Source: Christiangramia fulva (GTDB taxonomy: Bacteria; Bacteroidota; Bacteroidia; Flavobacteriales; Flavobacteriaceae). Taken from it: 64,000 nucleotides of DNA. Numbering within the stretch: position 1 is the first letter of the stretch; each line of letters starts with the position of its first letter. Below are positions 1-9,585 of this stretch, piece after piece. The notes under the pieces are model-generated. The model made no database searches and had not been told where the DNA came from. It saw nothing but the letters and a program-made list of their open reading frames with translations. Made by a program: the position numbers and the translations under genes. The stretch covers positions 2,170,001 to 2,234,000 of the forward strand of contig NZ_CP028136.1 in the NCBI RefSeq assembly GCF_003024155.1, given 5' to 3'.

Positions 1-1386
1 GGTTACGGTAGCCTGGGTAACACAAGTTTCACTTGAGGTCATTTCAACGCTAACGTTTTGACCGTTAGTTAAGCTGTTTGTTGAAAAGGTAGCACTATTA
101 GTTCCGGCATTGGCGTCGTCTATTTTCCATTGATAAGATGGAGAGTTACCTCCATTGGTTGGTGTAGCAGTAAAAGTTACCGTAGTTCCTTCGCAAATCT
201 CATTGTCTGTTTCCGAAGATGATATCGAGACCGAAGGAGTTAGGTTTTGATTAATAGTGATTAAACCATTTAAGCTGGATGAATCACCGCAAGTGCCTGT
301 AGCGTGAATTGTAAAATTATGGGTACCTACTTGCGAACTAGAACCGCTGATGGTAAAAAGTCCTCCGGAAATACTTCCTGATATTCCGGATGGCAGTCCG
401 GTTACCATGGCATCAGTTCCGGTTTCTCCTATGTCATAAATAATATCATCAATAGCTTCATCCTGGCAAACTTCCTGAGTGCTATTACCAGAATTAAGGT
501 TAATGGTAGCATTTTTATTTACAGTAATAGTACCAGATTCTGAATTTTGTCCGCATGGCCCTGTCGTAGTGACGGAATAATTAAAAACACCAGTCTGTGT
601 AGGTGTACCACTTATGGTGAAACTGCCACTGTTATAATTACCAGATACTCCTGAGGGAAGACCGGTTACCGTTGCCCCAGTTCCGCTCCCGCCAATTGTA
701 TAAATAATAGGATCTAAAGCTTTGTTAATACATACCTCTTTGTCTTTATAACCAGAAGGAGTAATACTGGCGTTGTCTTTCACTGTAACGGTGATGGTTT
801 TTTCAGCGGTGGCCGAAGTGACACATTTAAGGCTACTTGTCAAGACAACTTTTATAGTATTAGAGCCGGCAGGCAATGTCGATAATGAAAAGGTATTCGA
901 AGCAGAGTTTTGAGCAGGTGAACTATTTGAATTTACATACCAGGTGTAAGTAGGATTGGACCCGCCACTGGTATTGGAAGCTGTAAATGTTATATTTTGA
1001 TCAACACATTTTGTATTCGGTGAAGAAGAAATACTTACGGTTGGCGTACGGCTCGCATTTACCGTCATAGTATAAGGGTTGCTCGATATAGAACAACTTG
1101 AATCATCCTCTGACGTGATAATTACTTTAACTTTATCTCCATTAATTAGGGATGAAGTATTGTACTGGTTACTATCTGTTCCGGTATCACTATCATTAAT
1201 CTGCCATTGATAATGGAGTTTAGTGCCTCCGGAAGCATTAGCAGTAAAAGTTACTGAAGTATTTTCGCAAATTGTGTTTCCTTCACTAGAAGAGATAGAA
1301 ACAGAAGTAGGACATGCCTGCCCCCAAATTGTTAATGGAAGAAGTATTAAAGCCAGAAAAGGAAATAGTAGTAAATTTTTCCCCAT
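1..1386 (-). CDS. Partial secreted PKD/Ig-like repeat protein (C-terminus outside window)
   Basis: The minus frame is open from an ATG at 1386 to the window edge (462 codons), so the C-terminus is missing. It begins with a signal peptide (MGKNLLLF..., hydrophobic to a WGQ cleavage-like site). Repeated modules follow, with recurring motifs of the types 'SISSSE..ICEGTTVTFTA', 'YQWKIDD' and 'GLPSGISGSI', rich in Thr/Ser/Gly with paired Cys. Such Ig/PKD-like modules are typical of very large Bacteroidetes surface proteins that usually end in a T9SS sorting or gliding-associated C-terminal domain, which cannot be seen here. It is probably an adhesin or cell-surface structural protein. The repeat architecture is seen; export by T9SS is inferred from family habit. 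Function is unknown. Confidence 0.8.
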   Translation of the reverse strand, partial: MGKNLLLFPFLALILLPLTIWGQACPTSVSISSSEGNTICENTSVTFTANASGGTKLHYQWQINDSDTGTDSNQYNTSSLINGDKVKVIITSEDDSSCSISSNPYTMTVNASRTPTVSISSSPNTKCVDQNITFTASNTSGGSNPTYTWYVNSNSSPAQNSASNTFSLSTLPAGSNTIKVVLTSSLKCVTSATAEKTITVTVKDNASITPSGYKDKEVCINKALDPIIYTIGGSGTGATVTGLPSGVSGNYNSGSFTISGTPTQTGVFNYSVTTTGPCGQNSESGTITVNKNATINLNSGNSTQEVCQDEAIDDIIYDIGETGTDAMVTGLPSGISGSISGGLFTISGSSSQVGTHNFTIHATGTCGDSSSLNGLITINQNLTPSVSISSSETDNEICEGTTVTFTATPTNGGNSPSYQWKIDDANAGTNSATFSTNSLTNGQNVSVEMTSSETCVTQATVT

Positions 1387-1615
1387 ATCAGCAGGGTTTA
1401 TAATTTATCAATCAATCATTTTTGGGGTAATCTAGCGGGGCGAACTAGTAAAAAGGGTCTGTTATTTGTTCACTAAATGCTCTGGGTAAGCATATTAGTT
1501 CATAAATGTATATAGAAATAGGGAAAATGATTTATTTAATCGTTCAATGGCTGAATTATTCGATGAAGCTACCTCTTTAGAGCTCGTAGGTTTTCAGAAT
1601 CAGTTAATTATAAAA

Positions 1616-1640
1616 AAACCGCCGGAATTTCCGGCGGTTT
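1616..1640 (-). terminator. Intrinsic terminator downstream of pruA
   Basis: A perfect 12-bp stem (AAACCGCCGGAA / TTCCGGCGGTTT) with a 1-nt centre is followed on the minus strand by a run of seven T. It starts 27 bp after the pruA stop and fits a rho-independent terminator. Confidence 0.85.
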
Positions 1641-1666
1641 AAAAGTATTGAATCTGTTTTTATTTC

Positions 1667-3295
1667 TTATTCACCCATAAACGGATAACGATAATCTGTA
1701 GGGGCATCATAAGTTTCCTTGATGAGTCGAGGTGAAACCCAACGCAATAAATTCAGTTTGGAACCTGCTTTATCATTGGTTCCGCTTGCTCTGGCACCTC
1801 CAAAAGGCTGTTGCCCGACCACCGCTCCTGTAGGCTTGTCGTTTAAATAGAAATTACCCGCGGCATTCTGCAGAATTTTAGTGGCTTTGCTTAGCTCGTA
1901 GCGATCCCCAGAGAAAACTGCTCCCGTGAGTCCGTAGATACTTGTTTCATCAACCAGGTGAAGGGTTTTTTCCCAATCGGCATCTTTATAAACATAAATG
2001 GTAACTACAGGTCCAAAAAGCTCTGTTTCCATAGTGGTATAGTGCGGATCGGAAGTTAAAATTACGGTAGGCTCTATAAAATAACCTTTCGATTTATCGT
2101 AATTTCCGCCAATGATAACTTCGGCTTTCTTATCTTTTTTAGCCTGATCTATATATTTTGCCAGTTTATCAAAAGCACCTTCATGGATTACAGCAGTGAC
2201 AAAATTGGTCATATCTTCAGGAGATCCCATTTTGATACTCTCCAGGTCTTTCGCTACTAACTCCTTAATTCTTGGCCAAAGGCTTTCAGGTAAATAAACT
2301 CTCGAGGCGGCACTGCATTTTTGTCCCTGGAACTCAAAAGCTCCTCTTGAGATAGCGGTCGCGATCTGTTCGGGATTAGCTGAAGGATGCGCAACAATAA
2401 AATCCTTACCTCCTGTTTCTCCAACAATGCGGGGATAGGTTTTATATTTCTGAATGTTATTTCCAATTTTTTGCCAGATACTTTTGAACACAGTGGTACT
2501 TCCGGTAAAATGAATTCCGGCGAAATCAGGACTGGCAAGAATGGTATCAGTGATCATTTCAGGATCTCCCATTACCATATTGATAACTCCATCAGGTACT
2601 CCTGCTTCTTTAAAAACTTCCATGATAATTTTAGCCGAAAAGACCTGGCTGTCACTGGGCTTCCAAACTGCAACATTTCCCATCAGGGCTGCGCTGGAAG
2701 GAAGGTTTCCGGCAATCGCCGTAAAATTGAAAGGAGTAATGGCATAGACAAATCCTTCTAAAGGTCGATATTCCACACGGTTCCAGGCTCCTTCTGAAGA
2801 TTCTGGTTGTTCTTCATAGATCTGTGACATATATTCCACATTAAAGCGTAGAAAATCGCAAAGTTCACAGGCTGAGTCAATTTCTGCCTGAAAAACTGTT
2901 TTTGATTGTCCTATCATGGTCGCGGCATTGATCCTAGAACGATACTTACCGGCGATAAGGTCTGCAGCTTTAAGAAAAACCGCGGCTCTTTGTTCCCATT
3001 CCAGATCGGCCCAGGCTGATCTCGCTTTTAAAGCGCTGTCTATAGCCTGTTGAACATGTTTCTTCTTTGCTTTGTGGTATACTCCAAGATTATGCTGATG
3101 ATCGTGCGGAGGGTGCATGGTTGCGGTATCGCCCGTCTTCACTTCTTCAGAGCCGATATAAAGCGGCACCTCCATTTTAGAATTGTACAGGTCTTTGTAG
3201 GTGAGTAATACCTCTTCTCTTTCGGGGGTTCCTGGCGCGTAACTTTTAATAGGTTCATTAACTGCGATAGGGACATGAAAAAATCCTTTTCCCAT
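1667..3295 (-). CDS. pruA: L-glutamate gamma-semialdehyde dehydrogenase (1-pyrroline-5-carboxylate dehydrogenase)
   Basis: The 542-aa protein is a full-length ALDH4-type dehydrogenase that oxidises glutamate semialdehyde to glutamate with NAD+, the second step of proline catabolism in the cytoplasm. Visible family motifs are the cofactor-binding 'ITPFNFTA' (about 186-193), the general base Glu293 in 'VGETGG' and the catalytic Cys327 in 'GQKCSA'. It stands alone, without a fused proline dehydrogenase domain, as is usual in Bacteroidetes. It is followed by its own terminator and diverges from the NRDE gene at 3431, so it is probably monocistronic. The assignment to the P5CDH subfamily rests on length and the overall N-terminal region. 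Confidence 0.93.
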   Translation of the reverse strand: MGKGFFHVPIAVNEPIKSYAPGTPEREEVLLTYKDLYNSKMEVPLYIGSEEVKTGDTATMHPPHDHQHNLGVYHKAKKKHVQQAIDSALKARSAWADLEWEQRAAVFLKAADLIAGKYRSRINAATMIGQSKTVFQAEIDSACELCDFLRFNVEYMSQIYEEQPESSEGAWNRVEYRPLEGFVYAITPFNFTAIAGNLPSSAALMGNVAVWKPSDSQVFSAKIIMEVFKEAGVPDGVINMVMGDPEMITDTILASPDFAGIHFTGSTTVFKSIWQKIGNNIQKYKTYPRIVGETGGKDFIVAHPSANPEQIATAISRGAFEFQGQKCSAASRVYLPESLWPRIKELVAKDLESIKMGSPEDMTNFVTAVIHEGAFDKLAKYIDQAKKDKKAEVIIGGNYDKSKGYFIEPTVILTSDPHYTTMETELFGPVVTIYVYKDADWEKTLHLVDETSIYGLTGAVFSGDRYELSKATKILQNAAGNFYLNDKPTGAVVGQQPFGGARASGTNDKAGSKLNLLRWVSPRLIKETYDAPTDYRYPFMGE

Positions 3296-3430
3296 AATAT
3301 ATTTTTACTTTTTTCTATGTTTTTAATTCCGCTAAAGGTAAAAAAATTAAGTGGTTTAAAAGAACTGGAGGCCGGTCTTCACGAAAGCTTAACTTTTTTC
3401 GTAATTTTCGGGAAAATTGAATAAAATTCC

Positions 3431-4150
3431 ATGTGTACGATTAGCCTTGTTCCTCATCCCGATTCTTTTTCCGGCTTTATTCTTACTTCCAACAGGGACG
3501 AGGTGGTAAGTCGAAAAACGAAACCTCCGGAAACAAGAATTTTCCATAAAACAAAAATGTATTTCCCCAGGGATGCTCAGGCAGGAGGAACATGGATAGG
3601 AGTTAGTGAAAATAAACGATGTGTTTGCCTTATGAATGGCGCAGAAAAACCTCATCAAAGAAAATCGTATTACCGAAAAAGCCGTGGCCTGGTGGTGAAA
3701 GATTTCCTGGCGGCTGAAAAACTGAAGCCGCTTTTTGAAAAATATGATCTTCAGGATATTGAAGCTTTTACCATGATCATCGTTGAATGGCAAAACGGAC
3801 TGGTTTTTTACGAATTTATCTGGGATGAAAACCGTAAAAAAATAACCAAGCTTCCATTAAAGGAGCATATATGGTCATCTTCTCCTTTATATAATGAACA
3901 AATGAAAGCGCAACGACAAAAATGGTTTCAGCAGTGGAAAGAAACTAAAGGACTTTCTTCTGAAAGCCTGCTTGAATTTCATCAGAAGGGGGGAGAGGGA
4001 AATAAAGAAACCGATTTGATCATAGACCGCGGATTTTTAAAAACTCAAAGTATAAGTCAGGTTAAAAATACTTCTGACGGCTTGAAATTCTGGTACAAAG
4101 ATCTCGCTACCAGTAAAGTTTCAGAAAAATATCTTCAATTCAACGCGTAA
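3431..4150 (+). CDS. NRDE (TANGO2-like) family protein
   Basis: A 239-aa protein of the NRDE/TANGO2 family (DUF833). Cys2 directly follows the start Met and the family-naming Asn-Arg-Asp-Glu motif is at 21-24 ('SNRDE'). A 'GGTWIGVS' segment, also typical of the family, follows near residue 55. Members resemble N-terminal nucleophile hydrolases, in which Cys2 would be the nucleophile after Met removal, but the biochemical role in bacteria is not settled. The gene overlaps the convergent apaG by 16 bp at its 3' end, suggesting compact genome organisation rather than functional coupling. Confidence 0.85.
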   Translation: MCTISLVPHPDSFSGFILTSNRDEVVSRKTKPPETRIFHKTKMYFPRDAQAGGTWIGVSENKRCVCLMNGAEKPHQRKSYYRKSRGLVVKDFLAAEKLKPLFEKYDLQDIEAFTMIIVEWQNGLVFYEFIWDENRKKITKLPLKEHIWSSSPLYNEQMKAQRQKWFQQWKETKGLSSESLLEFHQKGGEGNKETDLIIDRGFLKTQSISQVKNTSDGLKFWYKDLATSKVSEKYLQFNA

Positions 4151-4521
4151 GGTGCGCTTAATTTAAAGGATGGGATTTTTACCTTGAATTTTTTGGTGGA
4201 GGTGAAGTTAACCATATTGTAATATCCGCTCATGGAGCCAAAAGGAGCTGTTAGTAGGCAACCGCTTTGGTATGTATGGCTTTCCCCGGGTTTTAAAACC
4301 GGTTTTTGGCCAATTACGCCTTCACCTTCTATGGTTTCAGTTTTATTAAGAGCATCTTTTATTTTCCAGAAACGCGATTTAAGTTGCACGGAGTCATTAC
4401 TTTGATTCTCGATGGTTATGCGGTATCCAAAAGCAAAATGCATTCTATAATTTTTATAGAACATGCCTTCAAAGTGAGTCTCTACAGAGATCTTTATACC
4501 ACGTGTAACTTGCTGAATCAT
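4135..4521 (-). CDS. apaG: ApaG domain protein
   Basis: The 128-aa protein matches the ApaG/DUF525 single-domain length (about 125 aa). It shows the Ig-like beta-sandwich sequence pattern with 'YRITIENQS' and the glycine-rich 'APFGSMSGYY' region near 94-103. ApaG proteins have been linked to Co2+/Mg2+ homeostasis in enterobacteria, but the molecular role is uncertain. The gene starts just 1 bp after the end of the upstream DUF3667 gene, so the two are very likely cotranscribed. Confidence 0.9.
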   Translation of the reverse strand: MIQQVTRGIKISVETHFEGMFYKNYRMHFAFGYRITIENQSNDSVQLKSRFWKIKDALNKTETIEGEGVIGQKPVLKPGESHTYQSGCLLTAPFGSMSGYYNMVNFTSTKKFKVKIPSFKLSAPYALN

Positions 4522-4522
4522 A

Positions 4523-5617
4523 TTAATATATAGAAAAGGAAGCCAGTAATGAAACTGCGATTGCCGCCATGGCTAAAGTAAAGAATATTACGTTTAAAAT
4601 TAAAAATTTTAGAACCGTTTTAACACGGTTTTGTTGGTAAAAATTCCGCATTGATTTATAAAGGTAAAATGCGAAGAGGAAATTTGCGGTAATAATTCCC
4701 CAGTTTTTACCAATGATGAGGTCAATTAGTAAGCCAAATATATAAAGGACGAAAAGGGTAGTTTGTACATGAAAGGCAAAAACCAGATGTTCCATATAAT
4801 TAAAGGGCCTTCTTACATAAAGTAGCCAGATAAACAGTGCGAAAACCGGTAGATAGAAGAAAATTATAAAAGGTAATTTGCTTATAAAATAATCGATAAA
4901 GAGTCTTGGATTGTTTTTAAAAATTCCAGCGTCAACCGCTTTTTTGTATAGCCAGTTATTGTAATTGTTATGATCGTGCCCCAGGCTGTCAAGGGCCCGC
5001 TGGGAATTGTAGATGCCGGTTTCATCCTGATATTCGTAATATAAGGTAAACCTCTTGCTAATGGCATCTAACATACTCATCTTGTTCAGGTCATTTTCAC
5101 TTATCATATCGTCCTTATAGGTTTTTTTTGATAAGCTGTCCGGACGAATACTTTCAAGGCCAACTTCAGGGGAGGTGATGATCTTATTAATACTGTCTAC
5201 CGCGACCTCTGGCGGAATGGGAGGAACTTCCTCTCCTTTGAGGTTTTGAAGATCTTTATCCTGGGGCCCGAATTCAGAATTTCCAATATCTACACTGTAA
5301 TTAAAGATCAAAAAGAAAATGATCGAAGCGCTAAGGTAAAACCGAAAGGGATTAGCGTATCTTACTCGTTTTCCCTGTATATAATCTCTTGAAATTTTAC
5401 CGGGTTTGAACATTAGAACTCGCAGGGTACGGTTAAACCTTGAGTCATAGGCGAAAAGACTGGAAAAGAATTCATTAAAAAAATCGTCAAATTTGAGCTT
5501 TTTGGCGCTGTTCATTTGCCCGCACCTTGGACAAAAACGCTGGGTAAGCTCAAGGGGATGGCCGCAATTAAGACACTCGTTTCCCCTGTATTTCATTAAT
5601 GAACGCCTGACCTTCAT
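4523..5617 (-). CDS. DUF3667 zinc-ribbon membrane protein
   Basis: The 364-aa protein opens with a four-cysteine zinc ribbon (C15-x2-C18, C29-x2-C32). A DUF3667-type segment ('RTLRVLMFKPGKI', 'YANPFRFYLSAS') leads into a first membrane helix near residues 95-110. A variable soluble stretch of about 120 residues follows, then three or four more helices in the C-terminal third. The family is common in Bacteroidetes and has no assigned function. Met8 is an alternative start just before the zinc ribbon. It lies between the T9SS plug gene (10-bp gap) and apaG (1-bp gap), indicating an operon of at least three genes. Confidence 0.8.
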   Translation of the reverse strand: MKVRRSLMKYRGNECLNCGHPLELTQRFCPRCGQMNSAKKLKFDDFFNEFFSSLFAYDSRFNRTLRVLMFKPGKISRDYIQGKRVRYANPFRFYLSASIIFFLIFNYSVDIGNSEFGPQDKDLQNLKGEEVPPIPPEVAVDSINKIITSPEVGLESIRPDSLSKKTYKDDMISENDLNKMSMLDAISKRFTLYYEYQDETGIYNSQRALDSLGHDHNNYNNWLYKKAVDAGIFKNNPRLFIDYFISKLPFIIFFYLPVFALFIWLLYVRRPFNYMEHLVFAFHVQTTLFVLYIFGLLIDLIIGKNWGIITANFLFAFYLYKSMRNFYQQNRVKTVLKFLILNVIFFTLAMAAIAVSLLASFSIY

Positions 5618-5627
5618 TTTTTAAAGA

Positions 5628-6881
5628 TTAGTTGGTAATTATTCTGGAATCAGCCGATCCTACTCCTATTAATCGGTCGTAACGAGCTCCCGGACTTCGG
5701 TAATAGACAAGAATGGAATACAAGTTTTCCGTTTCATCAAAATTGCCGCAAATAAATCCATCATCAATAGTTCCATCAGGATCTACCAGTACATATTTGT
5801 AATTATAGTATCCCTGCTTGAAAAGCCTCGCCGTTTCATAAAGACCTGTCTCCTCATTATAATGCAGTAAGGTGCTGTTATCGATCTCAAAATTATTAAA
5901 TCCGCCGTAAATATGTATCTGAGAATTTCCAATTATATCATTATTTTTCAGGCTGAAATGAACCCAGACATATTCGGCTTCAATTTCTGAATTTTTCCCC
6001 TGGAGATTTCGTATAACGAACCCGCCATTGATATCAGGGTTATAGGTGTAGGGGATATCATTTCGGGTATAATCTGGGTACAGGTAATGATGATAAAGTT
6101 CCAGAAGGTCAACTGAAGCAATATCGGCTGTAGTCGCTCTAAGATCTTTATCGTTAAACTGAAAATATTCATTTCCGCCCCAGAATGCCGATTCCTGGTC
6201 GTATTTATAAATAAGTTCGCTGCCAATGATATATTGCGGTTTGAGATCTTTAATAGCAGATTTCAGATTATTATTCTGCATCACCAAAGTCTTTACATTC
6301 TTTTCAGGATTTATAAGAACAAGATCAGGCGAATTGACACTGAAGTTTATCACCTGTTTTTCATTGATAAACCTAAGATCGCGTGATCTCTTTACTTCAG
6401 CCTGAACCTTTACAATGGGCTCATAAACCATGAACTTCCTGGAAAAGACAAGTTCACGGTTGCTATTAAAAACACTAAGCATATAATTTCCAGAAACTTT
6501 TAAACCTTTAGTATTCGAATTGGGAATCTTCAATTCGTAGTGGGTGTAAGGCTGCAACGTGTTGTAAGCATTGGTGTACTGGGTTATGCGAACATCGTCA
6601 AAACCTTCCATAAATTCATTTTTACTAAGATCGGAAGGTGTCCAGTCAAAATTAAAATGTTCTATGCTGTAGTAATAATCGGCTTCGTCGCCAATAATAT
6701 CATCAAAGCTCAGCTGGAAAATCGCGCCCAGGGGAAGGATCGGGTTTCCGGAAAATTCGTTATTTCCGCCCTCAAATTTAATGGTGCGAATAAAGTTTGG
6801 AGGAGCTTTTTCTATTCCGGTCTGGCTAAAGGCCGTTAAACTACTGCATATAAAAAGCAAAAAAAACAGGGATATTTTCAT
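5628..6881 (-). CDS. Type IX secretion system plug protein (DUF5103)
   Basis: The 417-aa protein carries a clear signal peptide (MKISLFFLLFICSSL..., cleavage near AFSQ). The rest is beta-rich, with motifs of the DUF5103 family such as 'YYYSIEHFNFDW', 'TQYTNAYNTLQ' and a C-terminal 'RSPGARYDRLIG'. Members of this family were identified as the periplasmic Plug that closes the SprA translocon pore of the T9SS. This fits the repeat-rich surface protein at the left edge, a typical T9SS substrate. It is the first gene of a likely operon with the DUF3667 and apaG genes and diverges from nqrA. Confidence 0.85.
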   Translation of the reverse strand: MKISLFFLLFICSSLTAFSQTGIEKAPPNFIRTIKFEGGNNEFSGNPILPLGAIFQLSFDDIIGDEADYYYSIEHFNFDWTPSDLSKNEFMEGFDDVRITQYTNAYNTLQPYTHYELKIPNSNTKGLKVSGNYMLSVFNSNRELVFSRKFMVYEPIVKVQAEVKRSRDLRFINEKQVINFSVNSPDLVLINPEKNVKTLVMQNNNLKSAIKDLKPQYIIGSELIYKYDQESAFWGGNEYFQFNDKDLRATTADIASVDLLELYHHYLYPDYTRNDIPYTYNPDINGGFVIRNLQGKNSEIEAEYVWVHFSLKNNDIIGNSQIHIYGGFNNFEIDNSTLLHYNEETGLYETARLFKQGYYNYKYVLVDPDGTIDDGFICGNFDETENLYSILVYYRSPGARYDRLIGVGSADSRIITN

Positions 6882-6970
6882 AAAAACAGATAATGTACAA
6901 AGTTAGAAGAAATTAAGATTTTTCCTGCATCTTATTTTAACAGTCGTAGCCAGTAAAATTCTTACAAATC

Positions 6971-7003
6971 TTGGGATAAATGGAGTGGAATTTCATAAAT
7001 TTG
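6971..7003 (+). promoter_or_regulatory. Predicted Bacteroidetes promoter for the nqr operon
   Basis: A -7 element TAAATTTG (6996-7003) matches the flavobacterial TAnnTTTG consensus. A TTG at 6971-6973 lies 22 bp upstream, close to the normal -33 spacing. It leaves a leader of about 35 nt before the nqrA ATG at 7044. Confidence 0.6.
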
Positions 7004-7043
7004 CACGACTTTAAACTAAAAATTTTAACATACACTCCATCCT

Positions 7044-8390
7044 ATGTCAAAAGACATTCGAATTAGAAGAGGATTGACTCTGCGATTAGAAGGGGAGGCG
7101 GAAAAGGAGCTGGTCCAGGCTCCAAGATCGAAAACTTTTGCGATTAAACCGCCAGATTTTCACTCAGTTGTACCGAAAATGGTTGTAAAAGAAGGCGCAA
7201 AACTTCTTGCAGGTGATGAAATTTTCTATTCAAAATATACTGGGGAAGTCCGCTTTACCTCACCTGTTAGTGGGGTTATTAAAGAAATTAAACGCGGAGA
7301 GAAGAGAAGGATTCTTGAAGTGATCATCGAAGCCGATGCTGAAAATTCTTACCGTGATTTTGGTAAAATGGATGCTTCTACCGCTGATGCAAAAGACGTA
7401 AAACAACGAATTCTGGATAGCGGTTGTGGTGCATTCATTAATCAGCGTCCATACGATATCATTGCCGATCCCAAAGATACTCCCAAAGCAATATTTATTT
7501 CGGCGGTGACGACAGCCCCGCTTGCAGGCGATAAGGGATTTATCATAAAAGATAAAATAGCCGCCTTCCAGGAAGGTGTGTATGCGCTTCAGAAATTAAC
7601 GCCCGGGAAAGTTCATCTTTGTGTAGATGATAATTCTGCTCAGTACCTGAAAGATATAAAAGGCGTTGAGATCCATCATGTAAAAGGACCTCATCCAGCC
7701 GGTAATGTTGGGGTTCAAATTCATAAAATTGACCCTATTAACCAGGGAGAACGTGTTTGGACTGTGGGAGTTGAGGATCTTGCCATTATTGGGAATGTGT
7801 TTTTAACGGGCCAATACCGCGCTGAAAGAACTATTGCGCTGGTAGGTAGCGAAGCTGAAAACCGAAAATATTACACAACTTTTATTGGCGCCAATGTTAC
7901 CGATATTATTGGTAAGGAAGTTTCAGAAGAAGTGCGAATTATTTCGGGAGATGTTTTAACCGGCACACAACTTTCAAACAACCAGTATGTTGGTTTTTTT
8001 GATAACGAAGTAAGTCTTATTCCGGAAGGTAATAAATTCCGAATGTTCGGATGGTTACCTTTCACCTATAATAATATACACTCAAATTCAAGAACTTCGC
8101 TGGCGTGGTTGTTTCCTAATAAAAAATATAACCCCACTACCAATATGAACGGTGAGGAGCGAGCTTTAGTGGTGACGGGCGAAATGGAAGAGGTTTTGCC
8201 TATGGATATTTACCCTATGCAGCTCATAAAAGCCTGTATGGCGGGGAATATTGAAAAAATGGAAAATCTTGGAATCTACGAGGTAGCGCCAGAAGATTTC
8301 GCGGCCGTTGAATATACCAACACTTCTAAATTGGAAATTCAGGAAGTGATTCGCCTGGGCCTTGACTTAATGATTACCGAAGTAGGTTAA
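7044..8390 (+). CDS. nqrA: Na+-translocating NADH:quinone reductase subunit A
   Basis: NqrA is the peripheral, cytoplasmic-side subunit of the Na+-pumping NADH:quinone oxidoreductase. The 448-aa length is normal and the protein lacks membrane helices. The N-terminus 'RIRRGLTLRLEG' and the biotinyl-lipoyl-like segment 'YTGEVRFTSPVSGVI' near residues 66-80 are typical of NqrA. It is the first gene of a complete nqrABCDEF operon in canonical order with gaps of 2-27 bp. The complex oxidises NADH, reduces the quinone and exports Na+, consistent with a marine organism. Confidence 0.96.
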   Translation: MSKDIRIRRGLTLRLEGEAEKELVQAPRSKTFAIKPPDFHSVVPKMVVKEGAKLLAGDEIFYSKYTGEVRFTSPVSGVIKEIKRGEKRRILEVIIEADAENSYRDFGKMDASTADAKDVKQRILDSGCGAFINQRPYDIIADPKDTPKAIFISAVTTAPLAGDKGFIIKDKIAAFQEGVYALQKLTPGKVHLCVDDNSAQYLKDIKGVEIHHVKGPHPAGNVGVQIHKIDPINQGERVWTVGVEDLAIIGNVFLTGQYRAERTIALVGSEAENRKYYTTFIGANVTDIIGKEVSEEVRIISGDVLTGTQLSNNQYVGFFDNEVSLIPEGNKFRMFGWLPFTYNNIHSNSRTSLAWLFPNKKYNPTTNMNGEERALVVTGEMEEVLPMDIYPMQLIKACMAGNIEKMENLGIYEVAPEDFAAVEYTNTSKLEIQEVIRLGLDLMITEVG

Positions 8391-8402
8391 AAGCTGAAGA
8401 AT

Positions 8403-9581
8403 ATGGAATGGATTAGACAAAGATTAGATAAACTAAAAACTCCCTTCGAAAAAGGGAATAAATACGAGAAATTTGCGCCCGCATTCAACGCGCTGGACAC
8501 TTTCTTGTTCACTCCTAATCATGTAACAAAAAAAGGAGCTCACATTCGTGATGCGGTAGATCTTAAAAGAACAATGATCACCGTGGTGATCGCCCTGATC
8601 CCTGCACTTATTTTTGGTATGTGGAATGGAGGTTACCAATATTATATTCAAACCGGTGAAGCCTTTACTTTTTGGGATGCTTTTCTTTTAGGGGCTTCTA
8701 AAATTGTCCCGATGATCATAGTTTCTTATGTGGTGGGACTGGGAATTGAATTCGCCTTTGCCATCTGGCGCGGACACGAAGTAAACGAAGGTTACCTAGT
8801 TACCGGATTACTTATCCCTATGATCATGCCTATTGATATGCCGCTTTGGATGGTGGCAGTGTCTGTAGTTTTTGCCGTGGTAATTGGGAAAGAGGCCTTT
8901 GGAGGTACTGGTATGAATATTTTAAACCCGGCGCTTACCGCAAGGGCTTTCGCTTTTTTTGCGTATCCTACTTATATGTCGGGTAACGTTTGGGTGACAG
9001 GAGCGCAAAGCGTGGACGGAATTTCAGGTGAAACGATTCTGGGTACCCTTGCACAGGGAAATCAGGTTGCTTACAATACCATGGATATGTTCAACGGATT
9101 TATTCCGGGTTCAGTGGCAGAAACTTCTGCTTTGTGTATCCTTATAGGAGCTTTGATTCTTATTATTACAGGTGTGGGTAGCTGGCGAATTATTGTTAGC
9201 GGATTTATTGGTGCTGCAATCATGGCCCTTATTTTTAATTCGCTTCCGGCCTTTGGCGTGGAAGGAAATAACCTTACTAATTTCCCCTGGTATAATCACC
9301 TTTTCATAGGAGGACTCGCTTTTGGTATTGTCTTCATGGCTACCGATCCGGTATCGGCGGCACAGACTATGAAAGGAAAGTGGATCTATGGATTCCTGAT
9401 TGGATTCTTCTCGATCATGATCAGGATCTTTAACCCTGCATATCCTGAAGGAGTAATGCTGGGAATCTTATTGATGAACGTATTTGCTCCGACCATAGAT
9501 CATTATGTGATCCAGTCGAGTATCAAACGCAGAAAGAAACGAGTAAAAACTTCTGCCGCGCAGGTAGAAACAGCAGTATAA
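8403..9581 (+). CDS. nqrB: Na+-translocating NADH:quinone reductase subunit B
   Basis: The 392-aa integral membrane subunit has about ten helices and carries a covalent FMN in characterised homologues. The predicted flavinylation site is Thr211 in 'GISGETILG'. The usual family motif there is SGAT, so the Glu at 210 in place of Ala is a small deviation. Other conserved regions include 'GGTGMNILNPALTARAF' and 'MATDPVSAA'. FMN attachment would be made by the ApbE encoded at 13574-14584. It sits 12 bp after nqrA. Confidence 0.96.
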   Translation: MEWIRQRLDKLKTPFEKGNKYEKFAPAFNALDTFLFTPNHVTKKGAHIRDAVDLKRTMITVVIALIPALIFGMWNGGYQYYIQTGEAFTFWDAFLLGASKIVPMIIVSYVVGLGIEFAFAIWRGHEVNEGYLVTGLLIPMIMPIDMPLWMVAVSVVFAVVIGKEAFGGTGMNILNPALTARAFAFFAYPTYMSGNVWVTGAQSVDGISGETILGTLAQGNQVAYNTMDMFNGFIPGSVAETSALCILIGALILIITGVGSWRIIVSGFIGAAIMALIFNSLPAFGVEGNNLTNFPWYNHLFIGGLAFGIVFMATDPVSAAQTMKGKWIYGFLIGFFSIMIRIFNPAYPEGVMLGILLMNVFAPTIDHYVIQSSIKRRKKRVKTSAAQVETAV

Positions 9582-9585
9582 TGTT

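Noticed and set aside
2387..2761. Plus-strand frames opposite pruA
   Set aside because: They are antisense shadows of a strongly conserved dehydrogenase gene with no independent features.
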